Assembly (NCBI RefSeq): GCF_900446695.1
Contig: NZ_UAVP01000008.1
Coordinates: 248,001-312,000, forward strand
Origin: Capnocytophaga sputigena
Lineage (GTDB): Bacteria; Bacteroidota; Bacteroidia; Flavobacteriales; Flavobacteriaceae
Reading direction: 5' to 3'
DNA: 64,000 bases
The stretch's first letter is position 1. Every line of letters begins with the position of its first letter. Under the pieces are notes generated by a model. That model did no database searches, was not told where the DNA came from, and worked only from the letters and a program-made list of their open reading frames with translations. Positions 19,066-30,392 of the stretch are shown in pieces. Position numbers and translations under genes: made by a program.

Positions 19066-22020
19066 TTAGAAATTTAAGTTAATACCAAATAGGTAAGTTT
19101 TAGGACGTGGGTATACGTTGTTATCGATACCTGAAGTTGCTCTGTTATTAGCATCCACAGATAATACTTCTGGATCTAATCCTTTGTATTTAGTAAGGGT
19201 AAGTACATTTTGCATAGTAGCATAGAGACGTACTTTTAGTTTGTTAGCTTCAGGGAAATTGTAACCTAAGGTGATATTGTCAATCTTGAAGAAAGACGCA
19301 TCGTGTAAATACATATCGCTAAGCATTGTTTGCGTTTTACGCTGACTTAACAAAGTGTCGTAGTAAGAGCTTGGTGTATTGCGCAAAATGTTATCGGAAT
19401 ACACGCGGTCAAGCGATGCATTGGCAGATGATACGTTGTCGTACACATAGTTACCAAGGCTTGCACGGGTAGCGATATTCAAATCCCACTGTTTGTAAGT
19501 GAGGTTGGTAGTAAGTCCCATAGTGATATCGGCATAAGGAGATTTGCCCATATAACGGTCGTTTTCATCTATTTTGCCATCATTGTTTCTATCTACATAA
19601 GCTCCTTCAATAGGCATACCATCAGCTCCGTACACTTGCTCATAGAGGTAGAAAGTGTAAGGGGCATAGCCTTCTTGGTGGCGTTGTACCGTATTACCAG
19701 TACCTCCACTAATACCTCCTACGTTTTGAAGGTTGGTAAGTTTGGTAATTTCGTTCTTATTGTAGGCGATGTTGTAAGTGAGAGTCCAATTGATATTTTT
19801 TTCATCATTGCGCACAGGCACTACGCTCACAATTGCTTCAATCCCTTTGTTTTCCATATCTCCAATATTGCTAGCAATACGGCTACCATAGTTAGTAAAT
19901 GGAGCTACGTTAGCTTCGGCGATAAGGTCTTTGGTAAGCTTGCGATATACATCCACACTACCGAAGAGGCGATTGCCAAAGAAACCATAGTCGATACCCG
20001 CATTGAGAGTATTACCAATTTCCCATTTGAGATGTTTGTTCACACTTTCAGGACGTGCTGTTGCAATATAGCGGTTGCCTATTTGATAATAAGCACCATC
20101 GTTGATACTACCTACATAACGAGTAAGGAATAGATAATCGCCGAGACCATTTACGTTCCCTACTTCACCATAACCGAGGCGAAGTTTAAGTTCGTTTACT
20201 TTTTCTTTATCTTTTAAGAAAGATTCGTTTTTCACATTCCAAGCGAAAGCTACAGAAGGGAAGTAGCCCCAACGGTCGTCTGGGTTCAATTTAGAAGAAG
20301 CATCGGCACGGAGGGTGGCTGTAAGCATATAGCGGTCGTTGAAACTATAGTTAGCACGACCAAAGAAAGAGATAAGTACATTTCGGCTCTTGTCGTTCAC
20401 TGGAGTTTCAACATTATTTTGCCCTGTGAAGTATTCAGTTTTATTTGATTCTTTACTGAAATAAAAACGTTGGTAAGAGTGTCCCACCATAAATGAAAGG
20501 TTATGTTTACCAATTTCTTTCATATAGTTTGCATAGGCATCAAACAGGGCATTAGAGGCAATGTGTGTATAATGATCGTGTACCCCATTGAAAGTACTTG
20601 ATGAAGAAGGCATACGAGGATCGGTAATATCATCACCATTACTCTTAGTATAATCGATACCTGTGTTGATAGTAGCCGTAATATCTTTGAAGAAAGGCAA
20701 AGTATAATCTACTTTCACGTTAGAAATCAAACGATTTACAGTAGAGGTATTATCACGCAAATAAAGCAATGCTAATGGGTTAGAAGGAGCATTATTGTTT
20801 TTGTTGCCATTTTCTAACCAAGTGTGATAACCTGCATATTTATCAGGACCTCCATAAATTGATTGGGTAGGATCATACTCAATAGCAGCACCTATAGCAC
20901 CTTTATCGGCAAAGCGGTTTTTGATAAAAGAGCCTGATACGTTGAACTCAGTACGCAATGATTTATCAAAGAACTGAGGTGTTAAAGACAATTTAGCGGT
21001 TGCACGTTGGAATTTATCAGTTTTGAGAATACCATCGGCATAAGTATGTCCTACAGAAAGGCGGTAAGGAACCACAGATTTGATAGAACCAGAAACTCCT
21101 ACAGTGGTATTGGTAGTAGGTGCTATTTGGTAGATTTCTTTTTGCCAATTAGTATTTGCATTACCTAATAGTGCTTTTTGATCAGCAGTACCAGTTTGGT
21201 TTACTAAGGCACGAAACTCATCGGTAGATAGGAGGTTTACATAATCGGACACTTGGCTGAAAGAGATACTAGAATTTACCGCTACTTGTGTATCTTGGTT
21301 CATCTTTCCTTTTTTGGTGGTAATCATAATTACCCCATTGGCAGCACGTGAACCATAGATAGCTGTAGATGAAGCGTCTTTTAGCACGGTCATACTCTCA
21401 ATATCTTCGGGGTTGATAGAGTTCAAAATACTACGTGACCCCCCAACAGCTCCATCGTTCATTGGTATACCATCTACTACTACAAGTGGATTAGAGTTCA
21501 AAGTAAGAGATCCTGTACCGCGCACGCGGATGTTTTGCCCATCACCAGGAGCACCACCAGCGGAGGTAATTTGCACCCCTGCTACTTTACCTTGTAACAA
21601 TTGGTCGGCAGAGAGGTTTTGCCCTTTGTTGAAGTCTTTGGTAGTTACCAAGTTTACAGAACCTGTAACATCTTGTTTTCTAGCTACTCCATACCCGATA
21701 ACTACTACGTCGCCGAGTTGTTGTACATCTTCTTGAAGAACGATGTTCATAGTTCCTGCTTTAGCAGCTACTTCTTGAGATTTGAAACCTACAGATGAGA
21801 ATACGAGAGTAGCCCCTTTCTCTACTTTTAGTTCAAAATTACCGTCGAAATCGGCGGCAGTACCGTGAGAGGTACCTTTTACGAGCACACTAGCACCCAT
21901 TAAGGGTTCGCCAGCGCCATCTTTCACTGTTCCTTTTACAGTGATTTGTTGTGCATAACCGAAAGCTACACACAAGAAAAACACTACTGCATAAAGTAGT
22001 TTGTTCATTTTTACTTTCAT
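19066..22020 (-). CDS. SusC-type TonB-dependent glycan importer
   Basis: This is a 984-residue outer-membrane receptor. A signal peptide ends GYAQ, a carboxypeptidase-regulatory-like domain follows (TVKDGAGEPLMGASVLVKG, about 25-100), then the plug (VVIGYGVARKQDVTGSV, NPEDIESMTVLKDASSTAIYG) and the large barrel ending KTYLFGINLNF. It imports oligosaccharides with its SusD partner encoded 4 bases downstream. ATG codons at 22020 and 22008 are both possible starts. A CTTTG stem-loop lies between this gene and the upstream GH97 gene, so expression relative to GH97 may be set by partial termination or a separate promoter that I could not place. Confidence 0.95.
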   Translation of the reverse strand: MKVKMNKLLYAVVFFLCVAFGYAQQITVKGTVKDGAGEPLMGASVLVKGTSHGTAADFDGNFELKVEKGATLVFSSVGFKSQEVAAKAGTMNIVLQEDVQQLGDVVVIGYGVARKQDVTGSVNLVTTKDFNKGQNLSADQLLQGKVAGVQITSAGGAPGDGQNIRVRGTGSLTLNSNPLVVVDGIPMNDGAVGGSRSILNSINPEDIESMTVLKDASSTAIYGSRAANGVIMITTKKGKMNQDTQVAVNSSISFSQVSDYVNLLSTDEFRALVNQTGTADQKALLGNANTNWQKEIYQIAPTTNTTVGVSGSIKSVVPYRLSVGHTYADGILKTDKFQRATAKLSLTPQFFDKSLRTEFNVSGSFIKNRFADKGAIGAAIEYDPTQSIYGGPDKYAGYHTWLENGNKNNNAPSNPLALLYLRDNTSTVNRLISNVKVDYTLPFFKDITATINTGIDYTKSNGDDITDPRMPSSSSTFNGVHDHYTHIASNALFDAYANYMKEIGKHNLSFMVGHSYQRFYFSKESNKTEYFTGQNNVETPVNDKSRNVLISFFGRANYSFNDRYMLTATLRADASSKLNPDDRWGYFPSVAFAWNVKNESFLKDKEKVNELKLRLGYGEVGNVNGLGDYLFLTRYVGSINDGAYYQIGNRYIATARPESVNKHLKWEIGNTLNAGIDYGFFGNRLFGSVDVYRKLTKDLIAEANVAPFTNYGSRIASNIGDMENKGIEAIVSVVPVRNDEKNINWTLTYNIAYNKNEITKLTNLQNVGGISGGTGNTVQRHQEGYAPYTFYLYEQVYGADGMPIEGAYVDRNNDGKIDENDRYMGKSPYADITMGLTTNLTYKQWDLNIATRASLGNYVYDNVSSANASLDRVYSDNILRNTPSSYYDTLLSQRKTQTMLSDMYLHDASFFKIDNITLGYNFPEANKLKVRLYATMQNVLTLTKYKGLDPEVLSVDANNRATSGIDNNVYPRPKTYLFGINLNF

Positions 22021-22085
22021 ACGCTTTTCTAATTTGAAAATTTGTCGATTTGTCGATGCTAATCAAGAATTAATTTGACTTATCA

Positions 22086-22116
22086 ACTTTGCCAAAGTTT
22101 CACACTTTGGCAAAGT
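22086..22116 (-). terminator. CTTTGGCAAAGT stem-loop between GH97 and susC
   Basis: ACTTTGCCAAAGT (22086-22098) and ACTTTGGCAAAGT (22104-22116) are perfectly complementary over 13 bases with a 5-base loop, 44 bases after the GH97 stop. The U-tract is weak, so it may act as an attenuator or an mRNA 3'-end barrier rather than a full stop. Confidence 0.65.
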
Positions 22117-22159
22117 GTGGTGATATATTTGTTGATTTGCAAATCGACTTACTGACTCA

Positions 22160-24277
<2,118 letters not shown>

Positions 24278-24298
24278 TTATAGTGTTAAAATCGGGCT

Positions 24299-24328
24299 CA
24301 AAGTTACGAATATTTTCTTAATAAGCAA
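24299..24328 (-). promoter_or_regulatory. promoter of the GH97/PUL operon
   Basis: TTG (24328-24326), 19 bases, then TAACTTTG (24306-24299) on the minus strand matches the TAnnTTTG consensus, 33 bases upstream of the GH97 start. Confidence 0.65.
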
Positions 24329-24394
24329 ATTTTCTTCACTTTTTTTTAACATAAAAAAATAATATTCAGATGTTAGTAATTATATATTAGGGGG

Positions 24395-25498
24395 TTATAG
24401 TTGTTTGATCACAAGTGCGGTGTTGCTACCACCAAAGCCTGAGGCTGTTTTGAGGATGTAATTCACTTTTTTATGCTGGGTTTCTCTCAACACATTAATA
24501 GGATGAGAAACACCGAGAGTTTCAAAATTAAGACTTTTTAGAAGGGTTTTGTAATGAGCTAATTCAATGGTAAGTAGGGTTTCGAGCAGACCTGAAGTAC
24601 CTAAGGTGTGACCAAAGTAACCTTTGTAGCTGTTGAGAGGCGCTGAAAGGAGATTGGCTCGCATAAAGGCGATGCTTTCCATCTCGTCGTTATAGAGGGT
24701 ACCAGTGCCGTGAGCATTGATGAGGTCTATTTGCTTGGGGTCTATTTTTGCCTCATCGAGAGCGTTTTGGATACTCAAATACAATCCTTCGCCAGTGCGT
24801 GAAGGCCCTGAAATATGATTGGCATCGTTGATAGAACTGCTCCCCAAGAGCTGAGCTTTAGCAGCTTGCGCTTCCTTGCTCACATACACCGCAGCGGTTG
24901 CCTCACCCAAGGTAATGCCATCGCGAGTAGCATCGTAAGGCTTGCAAGGTTTAGCACTCATTGCTTGAAAGGACTGAAAACCCGAAAGCACAAACTCACT
25001 TATCTCGTCGCCAGCCAATACCACAGCACTGTCGTAACTATCTGTTTTTAGCAGACTATCGGCTACTGAGAGCGCCATTGCTCCTGATACACAAGCATTA
25101 GAGACAACAATAGGCGTTGTAGAGATCCCTATTGCATTGGCTATTTTTTGAGCTGTAGCCGAAAGTAAAGGGGTAGGATTTCCTTTGGCAAGTGCTGAAA
25201 TATTACCTTTAGTAGTGGAAAGAATTAGAGCAGTGCGAGGGGTAATTTTGATATAACGAAGTATAGGAGCAACTGCCAAAAGGAGCATTTTTTCCAATCG
25301 CGAAAAACCTTCAAGCCCCACGAGTTGCTGGTATTTGCTCTCCAAAGCTCCATCGCCTATTTTAGAAAGACAAACATTGGTGAGTTGCCCATAGATAGGA
25401 TAACGAGCGATACCCGATTGTTCTCTCAGCACCAAATGAGCGGTGGTAGGGAGGTCGAGTCCTAAAGGTGTTACGATATTATAGTGATGGAAATACAT
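24395..25498 (-). CDS. beta-ketoacyl-ACP synthase family protein
   Basis: This thiolase-fold condensing enzyme of 367 residues is short for FabF. The active-site Cys136 lies in SNACVSGAMA, His263 in NAHGTGT and the second His in GYFGHTLGTSG, so the Cys-His-His triad is complete. The ATG at 25498 is preferred because the family usually begins just before (I/V)VTPLG. A GTG at 25522 would add eight residues and nearly touch the previous stop. It is transcribed with the ABC ATPase upstream. No acyl carrier or reductase gene is beside it, so whether it serves fatty acid, polyene or another acyl product is open. Confidence 0.85.
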   Translation of the reverse strand: MYFHHYNIVTPLGLDLPTTAHLVLREQSGIARYPIYGQLTNVCLSKIGDGALESKYQQLVGLEGFSRLEKMLLLAVAPILRYIKITPRTALILSTTKGNISALAKGNPTPLLSATAQKIANAIGISTTPIVVSNACVSGAMALSVADSLLKTDSYDSAVVLAGDEISEFVLSGFQSFQAMSAKPCKPYDATRDGITLGEATAAVYVSKEAQAAKAQLLGSSSINDANHISGPSRTGEGLYLSIQNALDEAKIDPKQIDLINAHGTGTLYNDEMESIAFMRANLLSAPLNSYKGYFGHTLGTSGLLETLLTIELAHYKTLLKSLNFETLGVSHPINVLRETQHKKVNYILKTASGFGGSNTALVIKQL

Positions 25499-25525
25499 TT
25501 GGCGATTTAGTGCGATCCGCACGAG

Positions 25526-26440
25526 CTATTTGATTTGTAAATGAACTATAGCGTTTTTAGCAAGCGGGATGAGGTGATAGAAATAGATTTTTGTCTCGGG
25601 AGTCGTAGCTTCTATAAGGTAATGTGCTCCCTGAAAGTAGTTATGTTGCACAGTAGCTCGCCAATCGGTGGGATGAGGGGCAAGCACAATTTGATGAGGT
25701 CTAAAGAGTTTGCCTTGATAGGTAGTTACTTCTCCAAAGAGAGAAGCAGTATAAGCATCGGTATCTTGAGCGTAGATATTGAGGGTATCGCCAAAGTGCA
25801 ACAATTCACCTTTGCGCATTATTGCTGTTTTATCAGAATAAGAAAGGGCATCTTTACCGTCGTGAGTTGCTACTATACAGCTGATATTCTGCTCTTTTAG
25901 ATAAGCAAAAAGGGTGCGCTGCAAGTCGTTTTTCCTAAAATTATCTACCTGACTAAAGGGTTCATCGAGTAACAACAATTGGGGTTCTTGTGCTAATGCC
26001 ATTGCCAATGCTACACGCTGTTTTTCGCCACCACTGAGGTTTAGGGCTTTTAGGGGAGCAAAGCGTTCCATACCTACTAAGGTGAGGAGTTCCATTACAC
26101 GTTCTTTTTTATAATCCAAATCGAGATTGGAAATAAACTTACCAACATTCTCAGCAACAGTGTGGTAAGGTCCTAAGCCAAAATCTTGAGCGAGGTATTT
26201 CATCGTTTTGAAACCTGGCACTAACTGACGTGAGGGTCCCCAGACGCGTTCGTTGTGAAAGAGCACAGAGCCTTCTTGTACGTCTACAAGTCCGTAGATA
26301 ACTTTGAGGAGGGTACTCTTGCCACATCCGCTTTCGCCCATCAAGGAAAGGTGTTCACCTTGTGAGAGTTCAAAAGAGATATTTTTCAGTAATTCGGGTT
26401 GCCCATTGTAGGCAAAAGAAACGTTTTTAAGGAAAAGCAT
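25526..26440 (-). CDS. ABC transporter ATP-binding protein
   Basis: This 304-residue ATPase has a Walker A (GESGCGKST, about 37-45), a signature (LSGGEKQRVALA), a Walker B (LLLLDEPFSQVD) and the switch His (IVATHDGKDAL). About 80 residues follow the nucleotide-binding domain and resemble the regulatory tail of import ATPases of the spermidine/iron/molybdate type (RPHQIVLAPHPTDW). No permease or binding protein is adjacent, so the substrate is unknown. The ketoacyl synthase gene follows closely. Confidence 0.85.
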   Translation of the reverse strand: MLFLKNVSFAYNGQPELLKNISFELSQGEHLSLMGESGCGKSTLLKVIYGLVDVQEGSVLFHNERVWGPSRQLVPGFKTMKYLAQDFGLGPYHTVAENVGKFISNLDLDYKKERVMELLTLVGMERFAPLKALNLSGGEKQRVALAMALAQEPQLLLLDEPFSQVDNFRKNDLQRTLFAYLKEQNISCIVATHDGKDALSYSDKTAIMRKGELLHFGDTLNIYAQDTDAYTASLFGEVTTYQGKLFRPHQIVLAPHPTDWRATVQHNYFQGAHYLIEATTPETKIYFYHLIPLAKNAIVHLQIK

Positions 26441-26445
26441 TTTTT

Positions 26446-26478
26446 AAGGTAACAAGTAACAAGTAACAGGTAACAAGT
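26446..26478. repeat. GTAACAAGTAACA tandem repeat
   Basis: Four imperfect 8-10-base units (GGTAACAAGTAACAAGTAAC...) lie between the pheS stop and the ABC start. It is related in style to the GTAAGAGATAAGA tracts. Confidence 0.5.
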
Positions 26479-26510
26479 GTTGTGACACGTTTGTTAGTCT
26501 GTTAATTTAA

Positions 26511-27533
26511 TTAAAGAGCGCTTTTGAATTGTTCTAAGAATCGAGCGTCGTTCTCGTAGAACATACGGATATCCCCTATTTGGTAAAGCAACATTGCGAT
26601 GCGTTCTACCCCCATACCAAAAGCAAAACCACTGTACTGTTCGCTATCGATACCGCAGTTTTTAAGCACATTAGGGTCGGTCATACCACAACCCATAATT
26701 TCGAGCCAACCAGTTCCTTTGGTAATGCGGTAATCTACCTCGTTGTTAAGCCCCCAGTAGATATCTACTTCGGCACTAGGCTCGGTGAAAGGGAAGTAGG
26801 ACGGGCGTAAGCGGATACGAGATTTGCCAAACATTTCTTTAGTGAAGTACAAAAGTGTTTGTTTGAGGTCGGCAAAAGATACGTTTTTATCGATATACAA
26901 GCCTTCTACTTGGTGGAACAAGCAGTGAGAGCGAGCAGAAATAGCCTCGTTGCGGAACACGCGCCCTGGGGAGATTGTACGGATAGGCGGCTGGTGGTTT
27001 TCCATATAGCGTATCTGTACAGAACTGGTGTGAGTGCGCAAAAGGATATCGGGGTTAGTTTGTATAAAGAAAGTGTCCTGCATATCACGTGCAGGGTGAT
27101 ATTCGGGGAGATTGAGGGCAGTGAAGTTGTGCCAATCGTCTTCCATTTCAGGTCCATCGGAAACATCGAAACCTATATTCGCAAATATTTTTACAATTTC
27201 ATTCTTCACCAATGAAATAGGATGGCGAGCGCCAATGGGAGCAGGAGCAGCAGGGCGGCTCAAATCACCATAAATACCATTGCTCTCGTTGCGTTCTTCG
27301 AGACGGTCACGCCATTCTTGTACTTTAGCTTCAGCTTTTTGTTTGAGTTCATTCACTACCTGCCCAAAGGTCTTTTTTTCTTCATTAGGCACTTCTTTAA
27401 AAGCTGCAAAAAAATCGTTTAACAAGCCTTTTTTACCGAGGTATTGAATGCGAAATTGTTCGAGTTCTTCTTTAGTTTTCGCTGTAAAATCTTCAATTTT
27501 AGCGATATGTTCTTTTATTTTATCAATCATCAT
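26511..27533 (-). CDS. pheS: phenylalanyl-tRNA synthetase alpha subunit
   Basis: This is a 340-residue class II synthetase subunit that charges tRNA-Phe as part of an alpha2-beta2 enzyme. It has an N-terminal coiled coil (about 1-85), the linker GARHPISLVKNEI, motif 2 around RTHTSSVQIRYM and PGRVFRNEAISARSHCLFHQ, and motif 3 at GFAFGMGVERIAML. The length is normal. pheT is not next to it. Start codons at 27533 and 27530 are equally possible. It has its own promoter at 27571-27600. Confidence 0.97.
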   Translation of the reverse strand: MMIDKIKEHIAKIEDFTAKTKEELEQFRIQYLGKKGLLNDFFAAFKEVPNEEKKTFGQVVNELKQKAEAKVQEWRDRLEERNESNGIYGDLSRPAAPAPIGARHPISLVKNEIVKIFANIGFDVSDGPEMEDDWHNFTALNLPEYHPARDMQDTFFIQTNPDILLRTHTSSVQIRYMENHQPPIRTISPGRVFRNEAISARSHCLFHQVEGLYIDKNVSFADLKQTLLYFTKEMFGKSRIRLRPSYFPFTEPSAEVDIYWGLNNEVDYRITKGTGWLEIMGCGMTDPNVLKNCGIDSEQYSGFAFGMGVERIAMLLYQIGDIRMFYENDARFLEQFKSAL

Positions 27534-27570
27534 AAAAGCGGAGTGGGTTCATTTAGTTTTTCTCAAGAGG

Positions 27571-27600
27571 CAAAAGTACAAATAATTTATAAATTAGCAA
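27571..27600 (-). promoter_or_regulatory. promoter of pheS
   Basis: TTG (27600-27598), 19 bases, then TACTTTTG (27578-27571) on the minus strand, 37 bases before the start. I saw no T-box or leader peptide. Confidence 0.6.
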
Positions 27601-27621
27601 ATTTGTAAATTCCCAAATTTA

Positions 27622-29280
27622 TCAATTAAAAATCTGTTCTAATATTTTAAAGGTGATGAGATAGGTAGGTTTTACGCCCGTAGTACCCAATCCGCCAGAA
27701 GCGAGAGTGCTACCAGTTTCGAGAGGGTTATCGGAAGCATAGTAAGCATAACGCACTTTCACATCTTCGCGTATGCTTTTCCGTATTTTAGAAGCTGATT
27801 GTATAGCTTTTTGGTAATGAACACCTTCCATTTCCAAGCCTACGGCATTCCACGTAGAGTGCAAGAAGAATTTCAGGATATCCTTATTTTGGAGAGACGT
27901 TCCTAACACTGTAACCATCGTGCCTTCAAACACTTTAAGACCATTCCCTTCAAAATCGGCTTTAGAGAACTCGTTGTGGAAAGGATAGTTATCGGCAGTA
28001 CCTTCAAAAATATGAGAAGTAGGAATCATCAAATCGCCTTTTTCGCCTTCCAAAATACCTGCTTTTCCCATAATAGAAATAGAAATCACATCGAGAAAAT
28101 GCGTCTTACCACCTTTGTGATAAGGTTTTAGCAACTCGTCGATGGTTTCGTAAGCCTGTTCGCCAAAAGCGTAGTCCATCACAAAGATTACAGGTTTTTG
28201 GTTTTCCTCAAGGTGATGCACTTTGTAAGGCGTATCGGCAAAATCTATTTTGGCAGTATCAAAGAGTTGGACATCGATATTGGTACCTGAAGTATCGTCT
28301 ACCGAAATCATTCCGTGTTTGTGAGCATAGTCTTTCACCTTTTTGCGCAGAGGTTCACTCTCGGGCAAGCTAAGCAGCTCAAAAAGTTCGATACGTGATT
28401 TTACTTTCACTTCGCCTGCAAGAGCTTCTTCGGCAAACAAGCTATTCATCACGCTGTGCATATTAGCACTGATGATGTGCAAGGGGCGGTTTAAGAGTCC
28501 GTTTTTAAGGAGGATATGTTTGATATTTTCCGCCCATATTTCGCCGTGGAGGTGGTGACCGATGCGTTCGCGCAATACGGTACTGAAAGTAATCACGCGT
28601 TTATCGTCGTTCACACGCTCATTGAACGCCAATTTACCCAACCAGTAGATGATGTGAATAAATCGATCGGGGAAAGCGGGGGTAGCCAATGCTTTGTAAG
28701 CAGTGAGTACCTCTTCAAAGGTGCGCCCCAACAAGTTACCGATGTGTATGAAAGTAGCCTCACGCTCGGCAAGGGTGAGTTTATTTTTTTGAATATTAGA
28801 TTCGAGTTTTGCCCAATCGTGAGAAATTTTATTATCGTCTAAGAAAATACGATCGGCGATTTTGTGAGATTCTATAAAGAGGAAAGTGAGGTGCGTAAGC
28901 ACATCGTAGATATCGGAACGACCGCGAGTAATTTCGATATTCATTTGCTCGGGATCAATGCGATAGCAATTGCGGCGGCGTTTAGGGGGGATAATAGGTT
29001 TGAAATGCGACTGGCGATACCCTTCATCGGCGATGAGATTGATGTACTTACATTGCTCAATACCCTCGGGAAGACGGTCGAGTACATAGATAAGTCCGCT
29101 GAGTTCAGATTTACTTTCAGCGATAGTGCCATAGATTTCGGGGCGTAGAACGAGTAAAGACTCGCGGAGTGCCTCGCCTGAGATACCCATAGGTTTATAG
29201 AAACCTCTTGAGAAGAGGTGTCTCATTGTTACATACATACGCTCAATGGCGTTTGTGGATTCTTGTGCTCTACTTTTCAT
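27622..29280 (-). CDS. conserved flavobacterial protein with nucleosidase-like C-terminus (DUF6909-like)
   Basis: This is a 552-residue cytoplasmic protein of a family widespread in flavobacteria. The last 200 residues resemble nucleoside phosphorylases and AMP/MTA nucleosidases: VIFVMDYAFGEQAYE, LMIPTSHIFEGT, and AVGLEMEGVHYQKAIQSA, which matches the EMEG substrate-binding signature. The closing YYASDNPLETGST fits the family's catalytic Asp region. The N-terminal half is helical with no recognised domain. The ATG at 29280 starts one base after the recX stop; an upstream ATG at 29301 would overlap recX. The reaction is not known. Confidence 0.7.
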   Translation of the reverse strand: MKSRAQESTNAIERMYVTMRHLFSRGFYKPMGISGEALRESLLVLRPEIYGTIAESKSELSGLIYVLDRLPEGIEQCKYINLIADEGYRQSHFKPIIPPKRRRNCYRIDPEQMNIEITRGRSDIYDVLTHLTFLFIESHKIADRIFLDDNKISHDWAKLESNIQKNKLTLAEREATFIHIGNLLGRTFEEVLTAYKALATPAFPDRFIHIIYWLGKLAFNERVNDDKRVITFSTVLRERIGHHLHGEIWAENIKHILLKNGLLNRPLHIISANMHSVMNSLFAEEALAGEVKVKSRIELFELLSLPESEPLRKKVKDYAHKHGMISVDDTSGTNIDVQLFDTAKIDFADTPYKVHHLEENQKPVIFVMDYAFGEQAYETIDELLKPYHKGGKTHFLDVISISIMGKAGILEGEKGDLMIPTSHIFEGTADNYPFHNEFSKADFEGNGLKVFEGTMVTVLGTSLQNKDILKFFLHSTWNAVGLEMEGVHYQKAIQSASKIRKSIREDVKVRYAYYASDNPLETGSTLASGGLGTTGVKPTYLITFKILEQIFN

Positions 29281-29281
29281 A

Positions 29282-29752
29282 TTATTCGTCGTATAATTCA
29301 TCTACTATTTCGTAGACGAGTTCGGGTTCAAAGCCGCGGTATAGGAGAAAGTTGGCTAATTTAGCTTTGGCTTTATAAGGATTTTTTTCTTTGATAGTTG
29401 CTTGTTTTTTTTCGGCTAATAGATTGAGGGTATCATAGTAGTCTTCGTCAGTAATTTCACTCAATCCAGCTTCGATATTATAATCGGTGAGCCCTCGAGC
29501 TTTGAGTTCTCGCTGTATGCGGAGTTTTCCCCACTTTTTGTTATAGAATTTACCTCGGGTAAAACTTCGGGCGTAGCGTTCTTCATTGAGGAATCCATAA
29601 TGAATAAGGTGAACAACGATATCGTCTATAGCTAAAGGAATCATACCCATAGCACGGAGTTTGGCAACTACCTCGCGGTGGCAACGCTCCTGATAGGCAC
29701 AATAGGCTTCGAGACGAGCTTTAGCTTCTTGGACGGTGTAAGTCTTTTCCAA
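29282..29752 (-). CDS. recX: regulatory protein RecX
   Basis: This 156-residue helical protein has the RecX three-helix repeats: CHREVVAKLRAMG, IDDIVVHLIHYGFLNEERYARSFTRGK with its trailing KKWGKLRIQRELKARG, and NIEAGL. RecX binds and restrains RecA filaments. It is immediately upstream of the nucleosidase-like gene (one base apart), so the two are one operon. recA is not in the window. Confidence 0.92.
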   Translation of the reverse strand: MEKTYTVQEAKARLEAYCAYQERCHREVVAKLRAMGMIPLAIDDIVVHLIHYGFLNEERYARSFTRGKFYNKKWGKLRIQRELKARGLTDYNIEAGLSEITDEDYYDTLNLLAEKKQATIKEKNPYKAKAKLANFLLYRGFEPELVYEIVDELYDE

Positions 29753-29771
29753 TTAACAATTAATAATTTGC

Positions 29772-29801
29772 AAAAAAACCATCCTTTTGGGATGGCTTTT
29801 T
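29772..29801 (-). terminator. terminator of the Roadblock-protein gene
   Basis: CCATCC and GGATGG form a short GC stem with A and T runs on both sides (minus transcript: AAGCCATCCCAAAAGGATGGTTTTTTT). Confidence 0.8.
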
Positions 29802-29843
29802 AATTATTAAACTAAATTTGTTTATTATGACAACAGCTCCTTA

Positions 29844-30224
29844 TTAGAAGATAGCTGCTAGGTCTTTTTTGTATTTAGCGAGCAAAGCACGAGTAAGACC
29901 GAGGTTTGCTTTTGAAGAATCTACTGCTAAGTAGATGAAGTAGCCACCACTTGCAGCGATATCGATAATGTGGATTTGATTAGTAAGAGTAATAAGGATA
30001 TCCTCAATTTTTTCTTTAGAAGCCAAACCAAGTATTTGGAGGGCGTTTTGTTTTGCCTTTACAACTTCGAGGTTATAAGCAGAAGCTAAGTTAGGGTCAA
30101 AACTAGGATCTACTGATTCTGCTCCATAAGAAACACCTGAACGCACTTCAGTAACTGAAACAGCGATAAATCCAGGAACATTGGTTTTCATATCCTGAAT
30201 GAATTTGTCTAAAACATTTATCAT
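29844..30224 (-). CDS. Roadblock/LC7-domain protein
   Basis: This 126-residue single-domain protein has the alpha-beta fold of the Roadblock/LC7 family (IQDMKTNVPGFIAVSVTEVRSG, then helix, then ILITLTNQIHIIDIAASGGYFIYLAV). In bacteria such proteins often partner small Ras-like GTPases of the MglA type, regulating polarity or motility, but no such GTPase is visible here. The gene lies just downstream of tRNA-Cys and ends at a clear terminator. Confidence 0.7.
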   Translation of the reverse strand: MINVLDKFIQDMKTNVPGFIAVSVTEVRSGVSYGAESVDPSFDPNLASAYNLEVVKAKQNALQILGLASKEKIEDILITLTNQIHIIDIAASGGYFIYLAVDSSKANLGLTRALLAKYKKDLAAIF

Positions 30225-30272
30225 TGTCTTGTAAGTTTTTTTTATTAATTATTAAATGAAATATTGTAAGTG

Positions 30273-30343
30273 AGGCATCGAGCGGATTTGAACCGCTGTA
30301 TAAGGTTTTGCAGACCTCCGCCTAACCCCTCGGCCACGATGCC
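30273..30343 (-). tRNA. tRNA-Cys (anticodon GCA)
   Basis: This is a 71-base cloverleaf on the minus strand. The acceptor stem is GGCATCG/CGATGCC with discriminator U, the anticodon loop is CTGCAAA, and the T arm is GCGGTTCAAATCCGC. The CCA end is not encoded. The D arm is short, as is usual for tRNA-Cys. Confidence 0.95.
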
Positions 30344-30360
30344 TTTTATTGTTCAGGGCG

Positions 30361-30392
30361 CAAAGATAGAATTATTTTTTTTTAACTACCAA
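30361..30392 (-). promoter_or_regulatory. promoter candidate for tRNA-Cys
   Basis: TATCTTTG (30368-30361) is preceded by TTG (30392-30390) 21 bases upstream on the minus strand. The -33 element lies inside the last codons of folB. Confidence 0.45.
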
